Shown here one piece after another: positions 1 through 7,271 of a stretch of DNA of 34,474 bases; positions within the stretch are counted from its first letter, which is position 1, and each line of letters begins with the position of its first letter. The position numbers and the translations under genes are program-made. The stretch is from positions 1 to 34,474 of the forward strand of contig JAHFPH010000027.1 of the NCBI GenBank assembly GCA_023266845.1, given 5' to 3'. The stretch comes from Rhodospirillaceae bacterium. GTDB lineage: Bacteria > Pseudomonadota > Alphaproteobacteria > JAEULC01. A model generated the notes under the pieces. That model was given only the letters and a program-made list of their open reading frames with translations, had not been told where the DNA came from and made no database searches.

Positions 1-70
1 ACGCTTCCGCAACCCATGTGGATGGCGCGAAAACTTGCACACCACCGCCCAACGATTGTGCAGCGCATAA

Positions 71-238
71 GAATCAGCCAGTGTTGCCGCCGACGCGCGA
101 ATCATAGGTAATGGCGGCGCGCGGATCGGCCAGCCCGAGGACGTGGCGCGCGCGGTGTGCTATCTCGCCAGTCCCGCCGCGGTGCACATCCAGGCGGCGC
201 TACTCGACATCAGCGGGGGGGAGGGGTCCGCGCTTTAG
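71..238 (+). pseudogene. C-terminal remnant of a short-chain dehydrogenase/reductase
   Basis: The frame ending in TAG at 236-238 reads RIGQPEDVARAVCYLAS and then a DISGG-like tail. This is the classic C-terminal signature of SDR oxidoreductases (G-R-x-G-x-P-E-D-V-A ... D-G-G). The same frame is closed by a TAA at 68-70, and nothing upstream in it resembles an SDR, so the Rossmann core and the YxxxK motif are missing. The usual TGQ turn before the last strand also looks eroded (HIQAALLDI). Its 3' end overlaps the convergent transporter gene by 37 nt. I infer a decayed 3' fragment; it could instead be the tail of a gene frameshifted near the window edge. Confidence 0.7.
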
Positions 239-1117
239 TTCGTCCGCGCGGGCAAGCATCGCCTCGCGCCGCACGGTATAGACCGACGCGGCCAGGATGA
301 TCGCGCTGCCGATCCAGGTCCACAGGTCCGGCCACTCGCCGATGACCACGATGCCGAAAGCGACGGCGGTCAGAAGCTGCGCGAAGTCATAGGGCGCCAG
401 CGCCGACACCGGACTGATCCGCAGCGCGCGCACGATGAAAATATGGCCGATCAGCGACAGCACGGCGATCACCAGGCTGGCGGCCAGGCCGAACAGCGTC
501 GGCGGCTGCCACACGGCGAGCGCCAGGGGCAGCAGCGCCGGCGCGGTCAGGAACCCCAGCGAGGCGATCAGCGTGACCATCGGCTCGGTCCGCGCAAGCT
601 TGCGCCCGACGATGCGCGACGCGGCCGCCGCCACCGCGCAGACGATCGGCAGAACCGCCACCCAGCCGAAGCCCGCGCCCGGCTTGATCACGCACAGCGC
701 TCCCGCGAGCCCCGCCAGGACGGCCAGGCTGCGGCGCAGCCTGATGCGTTCGCCCAACAGCAACGCGCCCAAAAGCGTGACGAAAAGCGGCGTGGTGAAA
801 TTCAGGGCAACCACGTCGGCCGCCAGCATCATGCCGAGCGCGGCGAACCAGGTGGCGATGCCCACCACCTCGAGCCCGCCGCGCAGCATATAAAGTCCGA
901 AATGCCGGCGCGGCACCGGCAAGACGCGCGCATGGATCAGCCACGGCAGGGTGATCAACACCGCGAACAGGGCGCGGAAAAACCCAATTTCCAGCGCCGG
1001 CATGGCAGTAGAGGCGTAGCGGATGACGCCTGCGGCGATGCCCCAGCAGGAAAGTGCGGCGATGTACCACAATGCCGCCCTGACGGGGGCAGGCAGTGCA
1101 GCCAGCATTTGCGTCAT
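200..1117 (-). CDS. EamA/DMT-family transporter (RhaT/RarD-like exporter)
   Basis: This is a 305-residue inner-membrane protein with about ten hydrophobic segments in two homologous halves, the layout of drug/metabolite transporters with two EamA domains. The first half contains the typical FFRALFAVLITLPWL and ALNFTTPLFVTLLGALLLGERI segments; the LGER motif at the end of TM4 is characteristic. The second half runs from SRIVGRKLAR to WIGSAIILAASVYTV. The length matches the family norm of 280-310 residues. The start is the ATG at 1117. Substrate cannot be deduced; relatives export amino acids, nucleosides or other metabolites. It is transcribed alone, toward the SDR remnant. Confidence 0.88.
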   Translation of the reverse strand: MTQMLAALPAPVRAALWYIAALSCWGIAAGVIRYASTAMPALEIGFFRALFAVLITLPWLIHARVLPVPRRHFGLYMLRGGLEVVGIATWFAALGMMLAADVVALNFTTPLFVTLLGALLLGERIRLRRSLAVLAGLAGALCVIKPGAGFGWVAVLPIVCAVAAAASRIVGRKLARTEPMVTLIASLGFLTAPALLPLALAVWQPPTLFGLAASLVIAVLSLIGHIFIVRALRISPVSALAPYDFAQLLTAVAFGIVVIGEWPDLWTWIGSAIILAASVYTVRREAMLARADELKRGPLPPADVE

Positions 1118-1609
1118 CGTGGGATTTCAATTCGCTTTTATGGTTCGCGATCAGCGCACCATAGCCCGCCGATGAACGCCGTCACAGCGAATCGCCCAGC
1201 GTGGAGCGTTGCCGGGAATGCATGACGCTTCTGCGCGCTTGCAGTTGCGACTCTCGGATGCATTGTGATGCTGTTCCCTTGTTCTCTTAAAAAGAAACAA
1301 CGCCGCGAATCTGGTTGCCTTGGCTTTCGAAGAACAGCGCAAGCCGTCCTGGCAACCGCGCAGCGCCCCGCCCTTAAGGGCGGGCAACGGGATACGGGAT
1401 GAGATGCTGAGCGTTCCTGCCGAGCGGCCGGGATGACAGCAACTCTAACCCGAGGGATATCCAAAATGGAGAGTTTTTAACAAGTTAATTCCGTAAATCA
1501 GGATGTTACGGACGAATCGACCTCATGTAGTATATCAACGAGCGTGCCTAAGGATCGACGCAACCTAACAATAAACAATAAGCATCAAGCTGGTAAGGCG
1601 GAGGCCAAG
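1118..1609. other. Intergenic stretch with an 18-bp palindrome and an AT-rich promoter-like end
   Basis: I see no convincing gene here. Positions 1367-1384 form a perfect palindrome, CCCGCCC-TTAA-GGGCGGG. From about 1465 to 1605 the sequence is clearly more AT-rich than its surroundings, as expected for the promoter and leader of the gene starting at 1610. A short minus-strand frame (1262 to 1138, 41 codons) has no recognisable product and is not called. Confidence 0.5.
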
Positions 1610-2395
1610 ATGGCGCTGACTGACAGGGAATTTGCGCTTCTGCAAACCAGCATCGACGCGATCATGGAGCGGCTAGCCGAGCTGCATCTGTCGCTGTCCG
1701 TGGAAACCGACTTTCGCGGTCTGGCGGAATTCCTCGGCGCAAAGAACACGTTCGTCTACCAGTGCTTCAATCCCGAGATGTGGCCGTTGAAGGGCGACTG
1801 CTTCTGGTTCCGCGTCACCGACATGCACGGCAAGACGGTCGCCTCGCATGCCGACCGCATCTACCGTACTGAAGACTTCTGCGAGATGATCGAGAATTGC
1901 GAGCTGTGGTACCCGAACGGCCGCGCCGCGCTGGGCGGACAAGAGGTCAAGGTGCAGCGCCCGCCGATCCGCATTTCCGGAACGGTCGGACATTCCGGCT
2001 CGATGTGGGTCGATCCCGAGCATCGCGGCAAGGGCCTGTCCTATTACCTGCCGCAGCTCAGCCGCTCGATCTGCCTCAGGAACTTCTCGACCGATTTCCA
2101 TACCGGATTCGTGTTCAAGAACCTGTACAACAGCAAGGTGCCGGCCTCGAACTACGGCTATCCGCATGTCGAGTTGTGCCTGCCCGAGTTCTGCGCCATC
2201 ACCAAGAAGTTCGAGCAGCTCTATCTGTGCTGGATCACGCAGGCGGAATCGATCGACCGCGTGCGCGACATGCCGCACCACGAGGGCTTCCCGATCGAGC
2301 TGGACGGCTTAGACGGTGAGGTCGGAGAACGTACGGTCGCGCGTGCAGATAATCAGCATATTCACCTTACGACCGTCTTCGGCCAGCGGCAGTAG
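1610..2395 (+). CDS. Uncharacterised protein with a GNAT-like motif
   Basis: The product is 261 residues from the ATG at 1610, which has a purine-rich AAGGCGGAGG site upstream; an earlier in-frame GTG at 1544 has no good ribosome site. I do not recognise the family. Around residues 125-140 the stretch SGSMWVDPEHRGKGLSYYL resembles GNAT motif A (V-x-P-x-x-R-G-x-G-x), so an acyltransferase-like fold is possible. It is rich in aromatic residues and cysteines, and has no signal peptide or TM segment. The last 29 codons lie over the 3' end of the convergent PAS gene and read as low-complexity tail, so the natural stop may have been lost; TAG at 2310-2312 lies one frame away. The AT-rich leader suggests its own promoter. 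Confidence 0.6.
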   Translation: MALTDREFALLQTSIDAIMERLAELHLSLSVETDFRGLAEFLGAKNTFVYQCFNPEMWPLKGDCFWFRVTDMHGKTVASHADRIYRTEDFCEMIENCELWYPNGRAALGGQEVKVQRPPIRISGTVGHSGSMWVDPEHRGKGLSYYLPQLSRSICLRNFSTDFHTGFVFKNLYNSKVPASNYGYPHVELCLPEFCAITKKFEQLYLCWITQAESIDRVRDMPHHEGFPIELDGLDGEVGERTVARADNQHIHLTTVFGQRQ

Positions 2396-2848
2396 CAGCC
2401 GACTGTAGCTGTAGCGGATGGATTGCAGCCGCGCGACGATGTTCTGGTACAGCGGGCTGCCGGACCACACCACGCTGGAATAGTCCTCGATCACGGTCTT
2501 GCGGTACGGCTCGGACGGCAGATCGCCGACACGCGAATTCGTGTAGTTGCGGAAGCGGTTCAACCGCACTTTCGAGCCGTACAGCCGAAAGCGATAATCG
2601 GCCGGGTCCTGCGCCGTGACATCGACCAGGTGCGTGTTGCCCAGAACGGGCTTCAACTGCAGCACGTCAATATCCTTGCGCCGGGGCAGCAGTCCGTCGT
2701 GGCCGCAGGACTTCCAGTACTCGAAAACGCTGTTGAGGTCCGGATCCTCCATCGGCAACGACGCCAATGGTTGCGGCCGGCGCAACACAACGTCCTCAAG
2801 CAGGCCTAGCTCTGCGAACGCCCGTTCGGTCTGCAGTACAGCCGTCAT
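2309..2848 (-). CDS. PAS_5-type sensor-domain protein
   Basis: This 179-residue protein matches the compact alphaproteobacterial PAS_5 family (Pfam PF07310 type). Features are the FEYWKSCGHDGLLPRRKDIDVLQLKP block at residues 43-68, a central strand DYRFRLYGSKV, and a C-terminal SRLLLPLAEDGRKVNMLI strand pair. No output domain, kinase or DNA-binding segment is attached and there is no signal peptide, so it is probably a stand-alone cytoplasmic sensor or adaptor; ligand and partner are unknown. The start is the ATG at 2848. Its 3' end overlaps the GNAT-like gene by 87 nt. The upstream gap holds strong dyads that may be operators. Confidence 0.75.
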   Translation of the reverse strand: MTAVLQTERAFAELGLLEDVVLRRPQPLASLPMEDPDLNSVFEYWKSCGHDGLLPRRKDIDVLQLKPVLGNTHLVDVTAQDPADYRFRLYGSKVRLNRFRNYTNSRVGDLPSEPYRKTVIEDYSSVVWSGSPLYQNIVARLQSIRYSYSRLLLPLAEDGRKVNMLIICTRDRTFSDLTV

Positions 2849-3284
2849 GGCACTTGCCTAAACCTATCTACCCAGTAACCCTAGTAAACAACTCTGCGTC
2901 AATTCGTACACGGACTTCCTTAACAACAGATTTATCCACAAGGGGAAAACGCAAGCCCGCCAATGACCTGCGCAGGATTGGCGGAAAACCGCTAAATTTT
3001 GCGACATTTACTTGAGTTATCGTCGTCGGCCCTATGTATTGCCGGGCTTGTACCTACCAGAACTTGTAGGTGCATGAAGCGCCGGGATCCGCATGAGCCA
3101 AAATTCCTTCCGCCGTGCGCATCGCCGTTCCCGCGCCGGTGCCTCGGCGCGGTAAGCGCGGCCTTGAGCGGCCGACACAGCGCTGGGCGGGCGCTCGCCT
3201 CGACAGAACCGAAAGCCCCCGATACTGTACGCGGCCTTCGCCCGACCACACGCCAATCACCGGAACGCAACAGGAGCCACGCTA
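2849..3284. promoter_or_regulatory. Divergent intergenic region with two dyads and a DnaA-box match
   Basis: This 436-bp gap separates the PAS gene from the aldehyde dehydrogenase gene. It contains TTATCCACA at 2932-2940, a perfect match to the DnaA-box consensus. It also holds a 28-bp interrupted palindrome at 2957-2984 (CCGCCAAT, GA, CCTGCGCAGG, ATTGGCGG) and a 20-bp dyad at 3052-3071. No convincing ORF is present. The density of symmetry suggests regulator binding; this is inference. Confidence 0.5.
3052..3071. promoter_or_regulatory. lux-box-like 20-bp imperfect palindrome
   Basis: The sequence ACCTACCAGAACTTGTAGGT pairs at eight of ten positions about its centre. It has the length and the ACCT...AGGT ends of LuxR-family operators (consensus about ACCTGTAGGATCGTACAGGT). 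It lies about 210 bp upstream of the aldehyde dehydrogenase start. No luxI or luxR gene is visible in the window, so the assignment is tentative. Confidence 0.35.
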
Positions 3285-4739
3285 ATGGACGGTTCGCGCA
3301 CGCCTGCCTACGAGAAACTGGAAATGTTCATCGGCGGCCAATGGTGCCAGGGCGGCGACGGCAAGTCCGAGGACGTGCTGAACCCCGCCACCGAGCAGGT
3401 GCTGGGCAAGCTGCCGCACGCCTCAAAGGCCGATCTGGACCGCGCGTTGCAGGCCGCGGCGAAGGGCTTCGAGGTCTGGCGCAAGACCTCGGCCTATGAG
3501 CGCGGCAAGATCATCCGCAAGGCCGCCGACCTGATCCGCGCGCGCGCCGACCAGTTCGCCACCATCCTGACGCTCGAGCAGGGCAAGGTGCTGGCCGAGG
3601 CGAAGATGGAGATCGCCGGCACCGCCGACATCATCGAGTGGTACGCCGAGGAAGGTAAGCGCGCCTATGGCCGCGTGGTGCCGGGCCGCCTGCCGGGCCT
3701 GCGCCAAACCGTGGTGCGCGAGCCGGTGGGTGTGGTCGCCGCCTTCACCCCCTGGAACTTCCCGGGCATAACCCCGGCGCGCAAGATCGCCGGCGCGCTC
3801 GCCGCCGGCTGCTCGATCATCATCAAGGCGTCGGAAGAAACGCCGGGCACCTGCATCGCCATGGCGCGCGCCTTCGTCGACGCCGGCCTGCCGCCGGGCG
3901 TGCTGAATCTGGTGTTCGGCGTGCCGAACGACGTGTCGACCTATCTGCTGGCCTCGCCCATCGTGCGCAAGATCTCGTTCACCGGGTCGATCCCCGTGGG
4001 CAAGCACCTGGCCAAGCTCGCGGCCGACGGCATGAAGCGCGCGACCATGGAGCTGGGCGGGCATTCGCCGGTGATCGTGTTCGACGACGCCGATCCGGTG
4101 AAGACCGCCGAGATAGCCGCGGCGGGCAAGTACCGCAACGCCGGCCAGGTCTGCATCTCGCCCTCGCGCTTCTTCGTGCAGGAAAAGGTGTACGACAAGT
4201 TCGCCGACAAGTTCATCGAGATCGCCAAGAGCCTGAAGGTCGGCAACGGCATGGATGCCGATACCAAGATGGGCCCGCTGGCCAATATGCGCCGGATCAA
4301 CGCGATGGAGGCGGTCGTCGCCGACGTCCAGGCGAACGGGGCGCAGATCCAGGCCGGCGGAAAACGCATCGGCAACCAAGGCTATTTCTTCCAGCCCACG
4401 GTCGTGACCGAGGTCGACGAGAAATCGAAGCTGATGCGCAACGAGGTGTTCGGGCCGGTGGCGCCGATCGTGCGCTTCAAGACCTTCGACGAGGTGATCA
4501 AGCGCGCCAATGGCCTGGAATACGGCTTGGCGGCCTATGCCTTCACCAAGTCGACCGCGACCGCCACGGCGGTGGCCGACGCGCTGGAAAGCGGCATGGT
4601 CGGCGTCAACCACATGATGGTTTCGACGCCGGAAACCCCGTTCGGCGGCGTGAAAGAATCGGGCTACGGCCAGGAGGGCGGCGTCGAAGGCCTGGACGCC
4701 TACCTCATCAGCAAGTTCGTCACGCAAATCGGCGTGTGA
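3285..4739 (+). CDS. NAD(P)-dependent aldehyde dehydrogenase, succinate-semialdehyde dehydrogenase type
   Basis: The 484-residue product is a full-length ALDH-superfamily enzyme that oxidises an aldehyde to the acid with NAD(P)+. Catalytic features are all present: FTPWNFP with Asn158, Lys181 in IIIKASEETP, the FTGS nucleotide loop near 232, general base Glu256 in MELGGHSP, and nucleophile Cys290 in NAGQVCISPSR. The closest pattern is GabD/SSADH and related semialdehyde dehydrogenases, so the substrate may be succinate semialdehyde or another short semialdehyde. The start is the ATG at 3285, preceded by CAGGAG. It is cytoplasmic and apparently monocistronic, followed by a truncated oxidoreductase. 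A long upstream region with dyads suggests regulated expression. Confidence 0.88.
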   Translation: MDGSRTPAYEKLEMFIGGQWCQGGDGKSEDVLNPATEQVLGKLPHASKADLDRALQAAAKGFEVWRKTSAYERGKIIRKAADLIRARADQFATILTLEQGKVLAEAKMEIAGTADIIEWYAEEGKRAYGRVVPGRLPGLRQTVVREPVGVVAAFTPWNFPGITPARKIAGALAAGCSIIIKASEETPGTCIAMARAFVDAGLPPGVLNLVFGVPNDVSTYLLASPIVRKISFTGSIPVGKHLAKLAADGMKRATMELGGHSPVIVFDDADPVKTAEIAAAGKYRNAGQVCISPSRFFVQEKVYDKFADKFIEIAKSLKVGNGMDADTKMGPLANMRRINAMEAVVADVQANGAQIQAGGKRIGNQGYFFQPTVVTEVDEKSKLMRNEVFGPVAPIVRFKTFDEVIKRANGLEYGLAAYAFTKSTATATAVADALESGMVGVNHMMVSTPETPFGGVKESGYGQEGGVEGLDAYLISKFVTQIGV

Positions 4740-4773
4740 GCGCCTGACGGGCTGATCGGACCGGGTCGCGGCC

Positions 4774-4902
4774 ATGCAGCGCGCTGTGGTGCTGCGCGGG
4801 TACGGCCTGCCCGAGCTTCTGCGCCTGGAGAAATTGGCGCGGCCGAAGCTGCGCGCCGACGAAATCCGCCTGCGCGTGCTGCTGCTGCCCGACGCGGTGT
4901 AA
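4774..4902 (+). pseudogene. N-terminal remnant of a zinc-type alcohol dehydrogenase / quinone oxidoreductase
   Basis: An ATG at 4774 opens a 42-codon frame reading MQRAVVLRGYGLPELLRLEK and then ARPKLRADEIRLRVLLL before a TAA at 4900-4902. This is the start of an MDR-superfamily oxidoreductase (typical form: M-K-A-V-V-L-R-x-Y-G-x-P-E-V-L-x-L, then P-x-P-x-x-x-x-D-E-V-x-V-R-V). The catalytic and Rossmann domains, more than 280 residues, are missing and no continuation is seen in another frame, because the amidohydrolase gene begins at once on the other strand. It is interpreted as a truncated relic. Confidence 0.75.
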
Positions 4903-4911
4903 GGCGGCGCG

Positions 4912-5757
4912 CTAGTTTAACCCGGCCAGGTTGCCGCCGCCGAACATGCGCACCGCGTTGCGGAAGGCGATCTTCTCGGCCAGCTCGCGCGGCAACTGCA
5001 TCAGGTATTGCCGGTGCTCCTCGACCAGGTCGACATAGTTGCCCCAGCGCGGGGTGACATAGGTGTCGGTGCCGATCATGAAGCGGTCGGAATATTTCTC
5101 GAACAGCGTGCGCCAGCGCGCATCCAGCTTGCCGCCCGGCGCCACGTCGCCGGCACGAAACGACAGCTCGGTCCACAGGGTCGCGTATTTGTCGAGCATC
5201 GACCCGACCACCTCGGGCGGCTCGCTCATCCCGGCATGGGCCCAGAGGATTTTGAGCTTCGGCTCGATCGCGAACAGGCGGCGCACCGGCTCGGCGCCGG
5301 AATGCACGTGCAGCACAATGTCGCGCTCCAGCGCCAGCTCGGTCACGCGCTTGACCTGGGGCGTGTCGGCGCTGTTCGGGTCGAACAGATGGAATTCGCC
5401 GATGCCCTTGTACGCGCCGGCCTGCAAGCGCCCTTCCAGGTATTGCGCCAGATTGGGATCGTTGAACCAGTTGGACGAGGTGACGCCGCTGCGATAGGGC
5501 CTGAGGATCGGCACCACGCGGTCGGGCGCCGCCTTGTTCAGCATCAGCGTGCCGTCGTCCGGCGTGCTGGAAGCGAGAACGCGCGGCACCCCGGCCGCGT
5601 CGAACAGCTCCAGCACCTTGGCGGTCGGGTAGGGCGCCCAGTCGTTCTGGCCGTAATGCACGTGACAATCGAAGATCGGCAGTCTGCCCTGCGCCTTGGC
5701 CTCCGCGCCGGCAAGCAGCGCGAGCGCCGCCGCCAAGACCAAGCCGATGCGCCGCAT
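4912..5757 (-). CDS. Exported amidohydrolase-family protein (amidohydrolase_2 type)
   Basis: This is a 281-residue protein from the ATG at 5757, with GGGAGG just upstream. A GTG at 5772 overlapping the larB stop is the alternative, but it would place the ribosome site inside the coding region. The N-terminus MRRIGLVLAAALALLAGAEAKAQ is a clear signal peptide. The mature part has TIM-barrel metal-hydrolase signatures: FDCHVHY (HxH on strand 1), LHVHSG, a WAHAG strand-6 histidine, and IGTDT on strand 8. The substrate is unknown; relatives hydrolyse or decarboxylate cyclic or aromatic compounds. It sits immediately downstream of larE-larB in the same orientation, probably one transcript, though no functional link is evident. 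Confidence 0.8.
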   Translation of the reverse strand: MRRIGLVLAAALALLAGAEAKAQGRLPIFDCHVHYGQNDWAPYPTAKVLELFDAAGVPRVLASSTPDDGTLMLNKAAPDRVVPILRPYRSGVTSSNWFNDPNLAQYLEGRLQAGAYKGIGEFHLFDPNSADTPQVKRVTELALERDIVLHVHSGAEPVRRLFAIEPKLKILWAHAGMSEPPEVVGSMLDKYATLWTELSFRAGDVAPGGKLDARWRTLFEKYSDRFMIGTDTYVTPRWGNYVDLVEEHRQYLMQLPRELAEKIAFRNAVRMFGGGNLAGLN

Positions 5758-5768
5758 GGGCCCTCCCG

Positions 5769-6416
5769 TCACGTCGCGGCCCGGTTCAGGATGCGCAGCG
5801 CCGCGCAGGCCGCGCCATAGCCGTTGTCGATGTTCACCACCGTCACGCCGGGCGCGCAGCTCGCCAGCGCCGCGCGCAAGGCCGTCTCGCCGCCCTTGGC
5901 GACGCCGTAGCCGACCGAGCTCGGCACCGCGATCACCGCGCCCGGCACCAGCCCGCCCACGACGCTGGGCAGGGCCGCGTCCATCCCCGCCACGACGATG
6001 ACGACTGGGTGGCGGCGGATTTCATCCACCCGTTCCATCAGGCGCCACAATCCCGCCACGCCGATATCGCCGATCTCGGTGGTCGCGTGGCCGTAATAGG
6101 CAAGGGTGCGCGCCGCCTCGCGCGCCACGGCGCGGTCCGACGTGCCGGCGGTCAGCACTGCCACTTGCGGCTTGCTGCGCGGTTTCGCGGTCCTGCCCAG
6201 AAACGCGGTCCAGGAGGACGGGTCGTAGTCCAGGCGCTTGCGCAAGGCTTGCGGCAGCGCGCCGAGCTTCTTGGGATCGAGGCGCGTCAGCAACGCGCGG
6301 CCCTTGGCCTGGGTCAGCCGTAGCAGGATCGCGGAGATCTGCTCAGGCGTCTTGCCGATGCAGAATACCGATTCGTCCAGCCCGATCCGCGCCTGACGGC
6401 GCAGATCGAGCGTCAC
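5769..6416 (-). CDS. larB: LarB, nickel-pincer cofactor biosynthesis carboxylase
   Basis: This is a 215-residue protein from a GTG at 6416, one nucleotide after the larE stop; longer upstream reading would lie inside larE. LarB carboxylates the pyridinium ring of nicotinic acid adenine dinucleotide and hydrolyses it, the first step toward the nickel-pincer nucleotide. The PurE-like core is obvious: VAVLTAGTSD (86-94), GDIGVAGLWRL (116-126), VVIVVAGMDAALPSVVGGLV (138-157), VIAVPSSVGYG (161-171) and ASCAPGVTVVNIDNGYGAAC (185-204). The SCxxG cysteine (Cys187) is a candidate for the covalent-adduct residue of the family. The gene is tightly coupled to larE, while larC and larA are not seen in the window. 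Confidence 0.9.
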   Translation of the reverse strand: MTLDLRRQARIGLDESVFCIGKTPEQISAILLRLTQAKGRALLTRLDPKKLGALPQALRKRLDYDPSSWTAFLGRTAKPRSKPQVAVLTAGTSDRAVAREAARTLAYYGHATTEIGDIGVAGLWRLMERVDEIRRHPVVIVVAGMDAALPSVVGGLVPGAVIAVPSSVGYGVAKGGETALRAALASCAPGVTVVNIDNGYGAACAALRILNRAAT

Positions 6417-6417
6417 G

Positions 6418-7221
6418 TCAGATCGTTTGGGCACGGGGCTCGACGAGAAACGCGCTGCCCGCGCGATAGGGCGCGAGACCCAGGTCGCGCGCATCGGGGA
6501 ACAAACGCTTGAGCTGCGCCAGCAGCCGGCCGCGCCGCGCGTCGTCCAGCGCGTCGAGCGACGCGGCATCCAACTCCACCACCACGCCTCCGGCGCGCAC
6601 GCGGCAACGCACGATGCTGGGCTTCAGCAGGCGGGCGATGAAACGCTCGGCCGCGTTCACGCTCGCCAGCATGTCGGCCTCGATGCGGATGCCCGTCTCG
6701 ATCCGGCTGGAGAGGCAGGGGGCGGCGGGCAGCTCGGCGATGTCGTCGAGGCCGAGGCGCCGCGCGATGGCGCGTAGCGCGCTCTTGCCGATACCCGCCT
6801 CGACATAGGGATGGCGCACGTTGTGTTCGCGCGCGGCGTCCAAGCCAGGGCGGTATTCGCCAAGGTCGTCCGTATTCGTGCCGGAAAGTATCTGCGCCTG
6901 GGTGGCGCGGCGTATCGCGTCATACAAGCTTGTCTTGCAGAAATAGCAGCGGTTGACCGGGTTGGCGCGGTAGTCCTCGCGCCCGAACTCGCCCGCGGCT
7001 ACGATTGTCAGGTTCCATCTCTCGCGCGCCGCCATGTCGTGCACGCGCTGGGTCGCCTCGGGCGGCACGGCGGGGGAGGTGGCATGGAACATCGCGGCCG
7101 CGCCTGGGTTGCGGCGATGCGCCAGTACGCCAAGCGTTGTGCTGTCGACGCCGCCGCTGACCGCGACGGCGGCGGGGCCGATCGCGTCCAGCAGTTTTTC
7201 CAGGGCGGCGAGGTCGCTCAT
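6418..7221 (-). CDS. larE: LarE, ATP-dependent sacrificial sulfur transferase
   Basis: This 267-residue protein is the PP-loop family member that adenylates pyridinium-3,5-biscarboxylic acid mononucleotide and inserts sulfur during nickel-pincer cofactor synthesis. The PP-loop SGGVDST lies at residues 22-28. The family blocks NPVNRCYFCK (88-96), SGTNTDDLGEYRPG (113-126) and PAAPCLSSRIETG (165-177) are present. Cys169 in PCLSSR corresponds to the cysteine that donates its sulfur in the Lactobacillus enzyme; Cys92 and Cys95 are additional. The start is the ATG at 7221 with AAGGA close by. It is first in the minus-strand unit larE-larB-amidohydrolase, and 50 bp from the divergent phosphotransferase gene. 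Confidence 0.9.
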   Translation of the reverse strand: MSDLAALEKLLDAIGPAAVAVSGGVDSTTLGVLAHRRNPGAAAMFHATSPAVPPEATQRVHDMAARERWNLTIVAAGEFGREDYRANPVNRCYFCKTSLYDAIRRATQAQILSGTNTDDLGEYRPGLDAAREHNVRHPYVEAGIGKSALRAIARRLGLDDIAELPAAPCLSSRIETGIRIEADMLASVNAAERFIARLLKPSIVRCRVRAGGVVVELDAASLDALDDARRGRLLAQLKRLFPDARDLGLAPYRAGSAFLVEPRAQTI

Positions 7222-7271
7222 GTCCTTATGCTATCATCGGCAAACCGGCGGCGTATAGCGGAACTCGGGCA

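Noticed and set aside
1138-1262. 41-codon minus-strand frame with a purine-rich site upstream
   Set aside because: No homology, signal or conserved context; indistinguishable from chance in a GC-rich gap.
2932-2940. Replication origin suggested by a perfect DnaA box
   Set aside because: Only one box, no AT-rich unwinding region, and no dnaA, dnaN, parAB or rep gene nearby.
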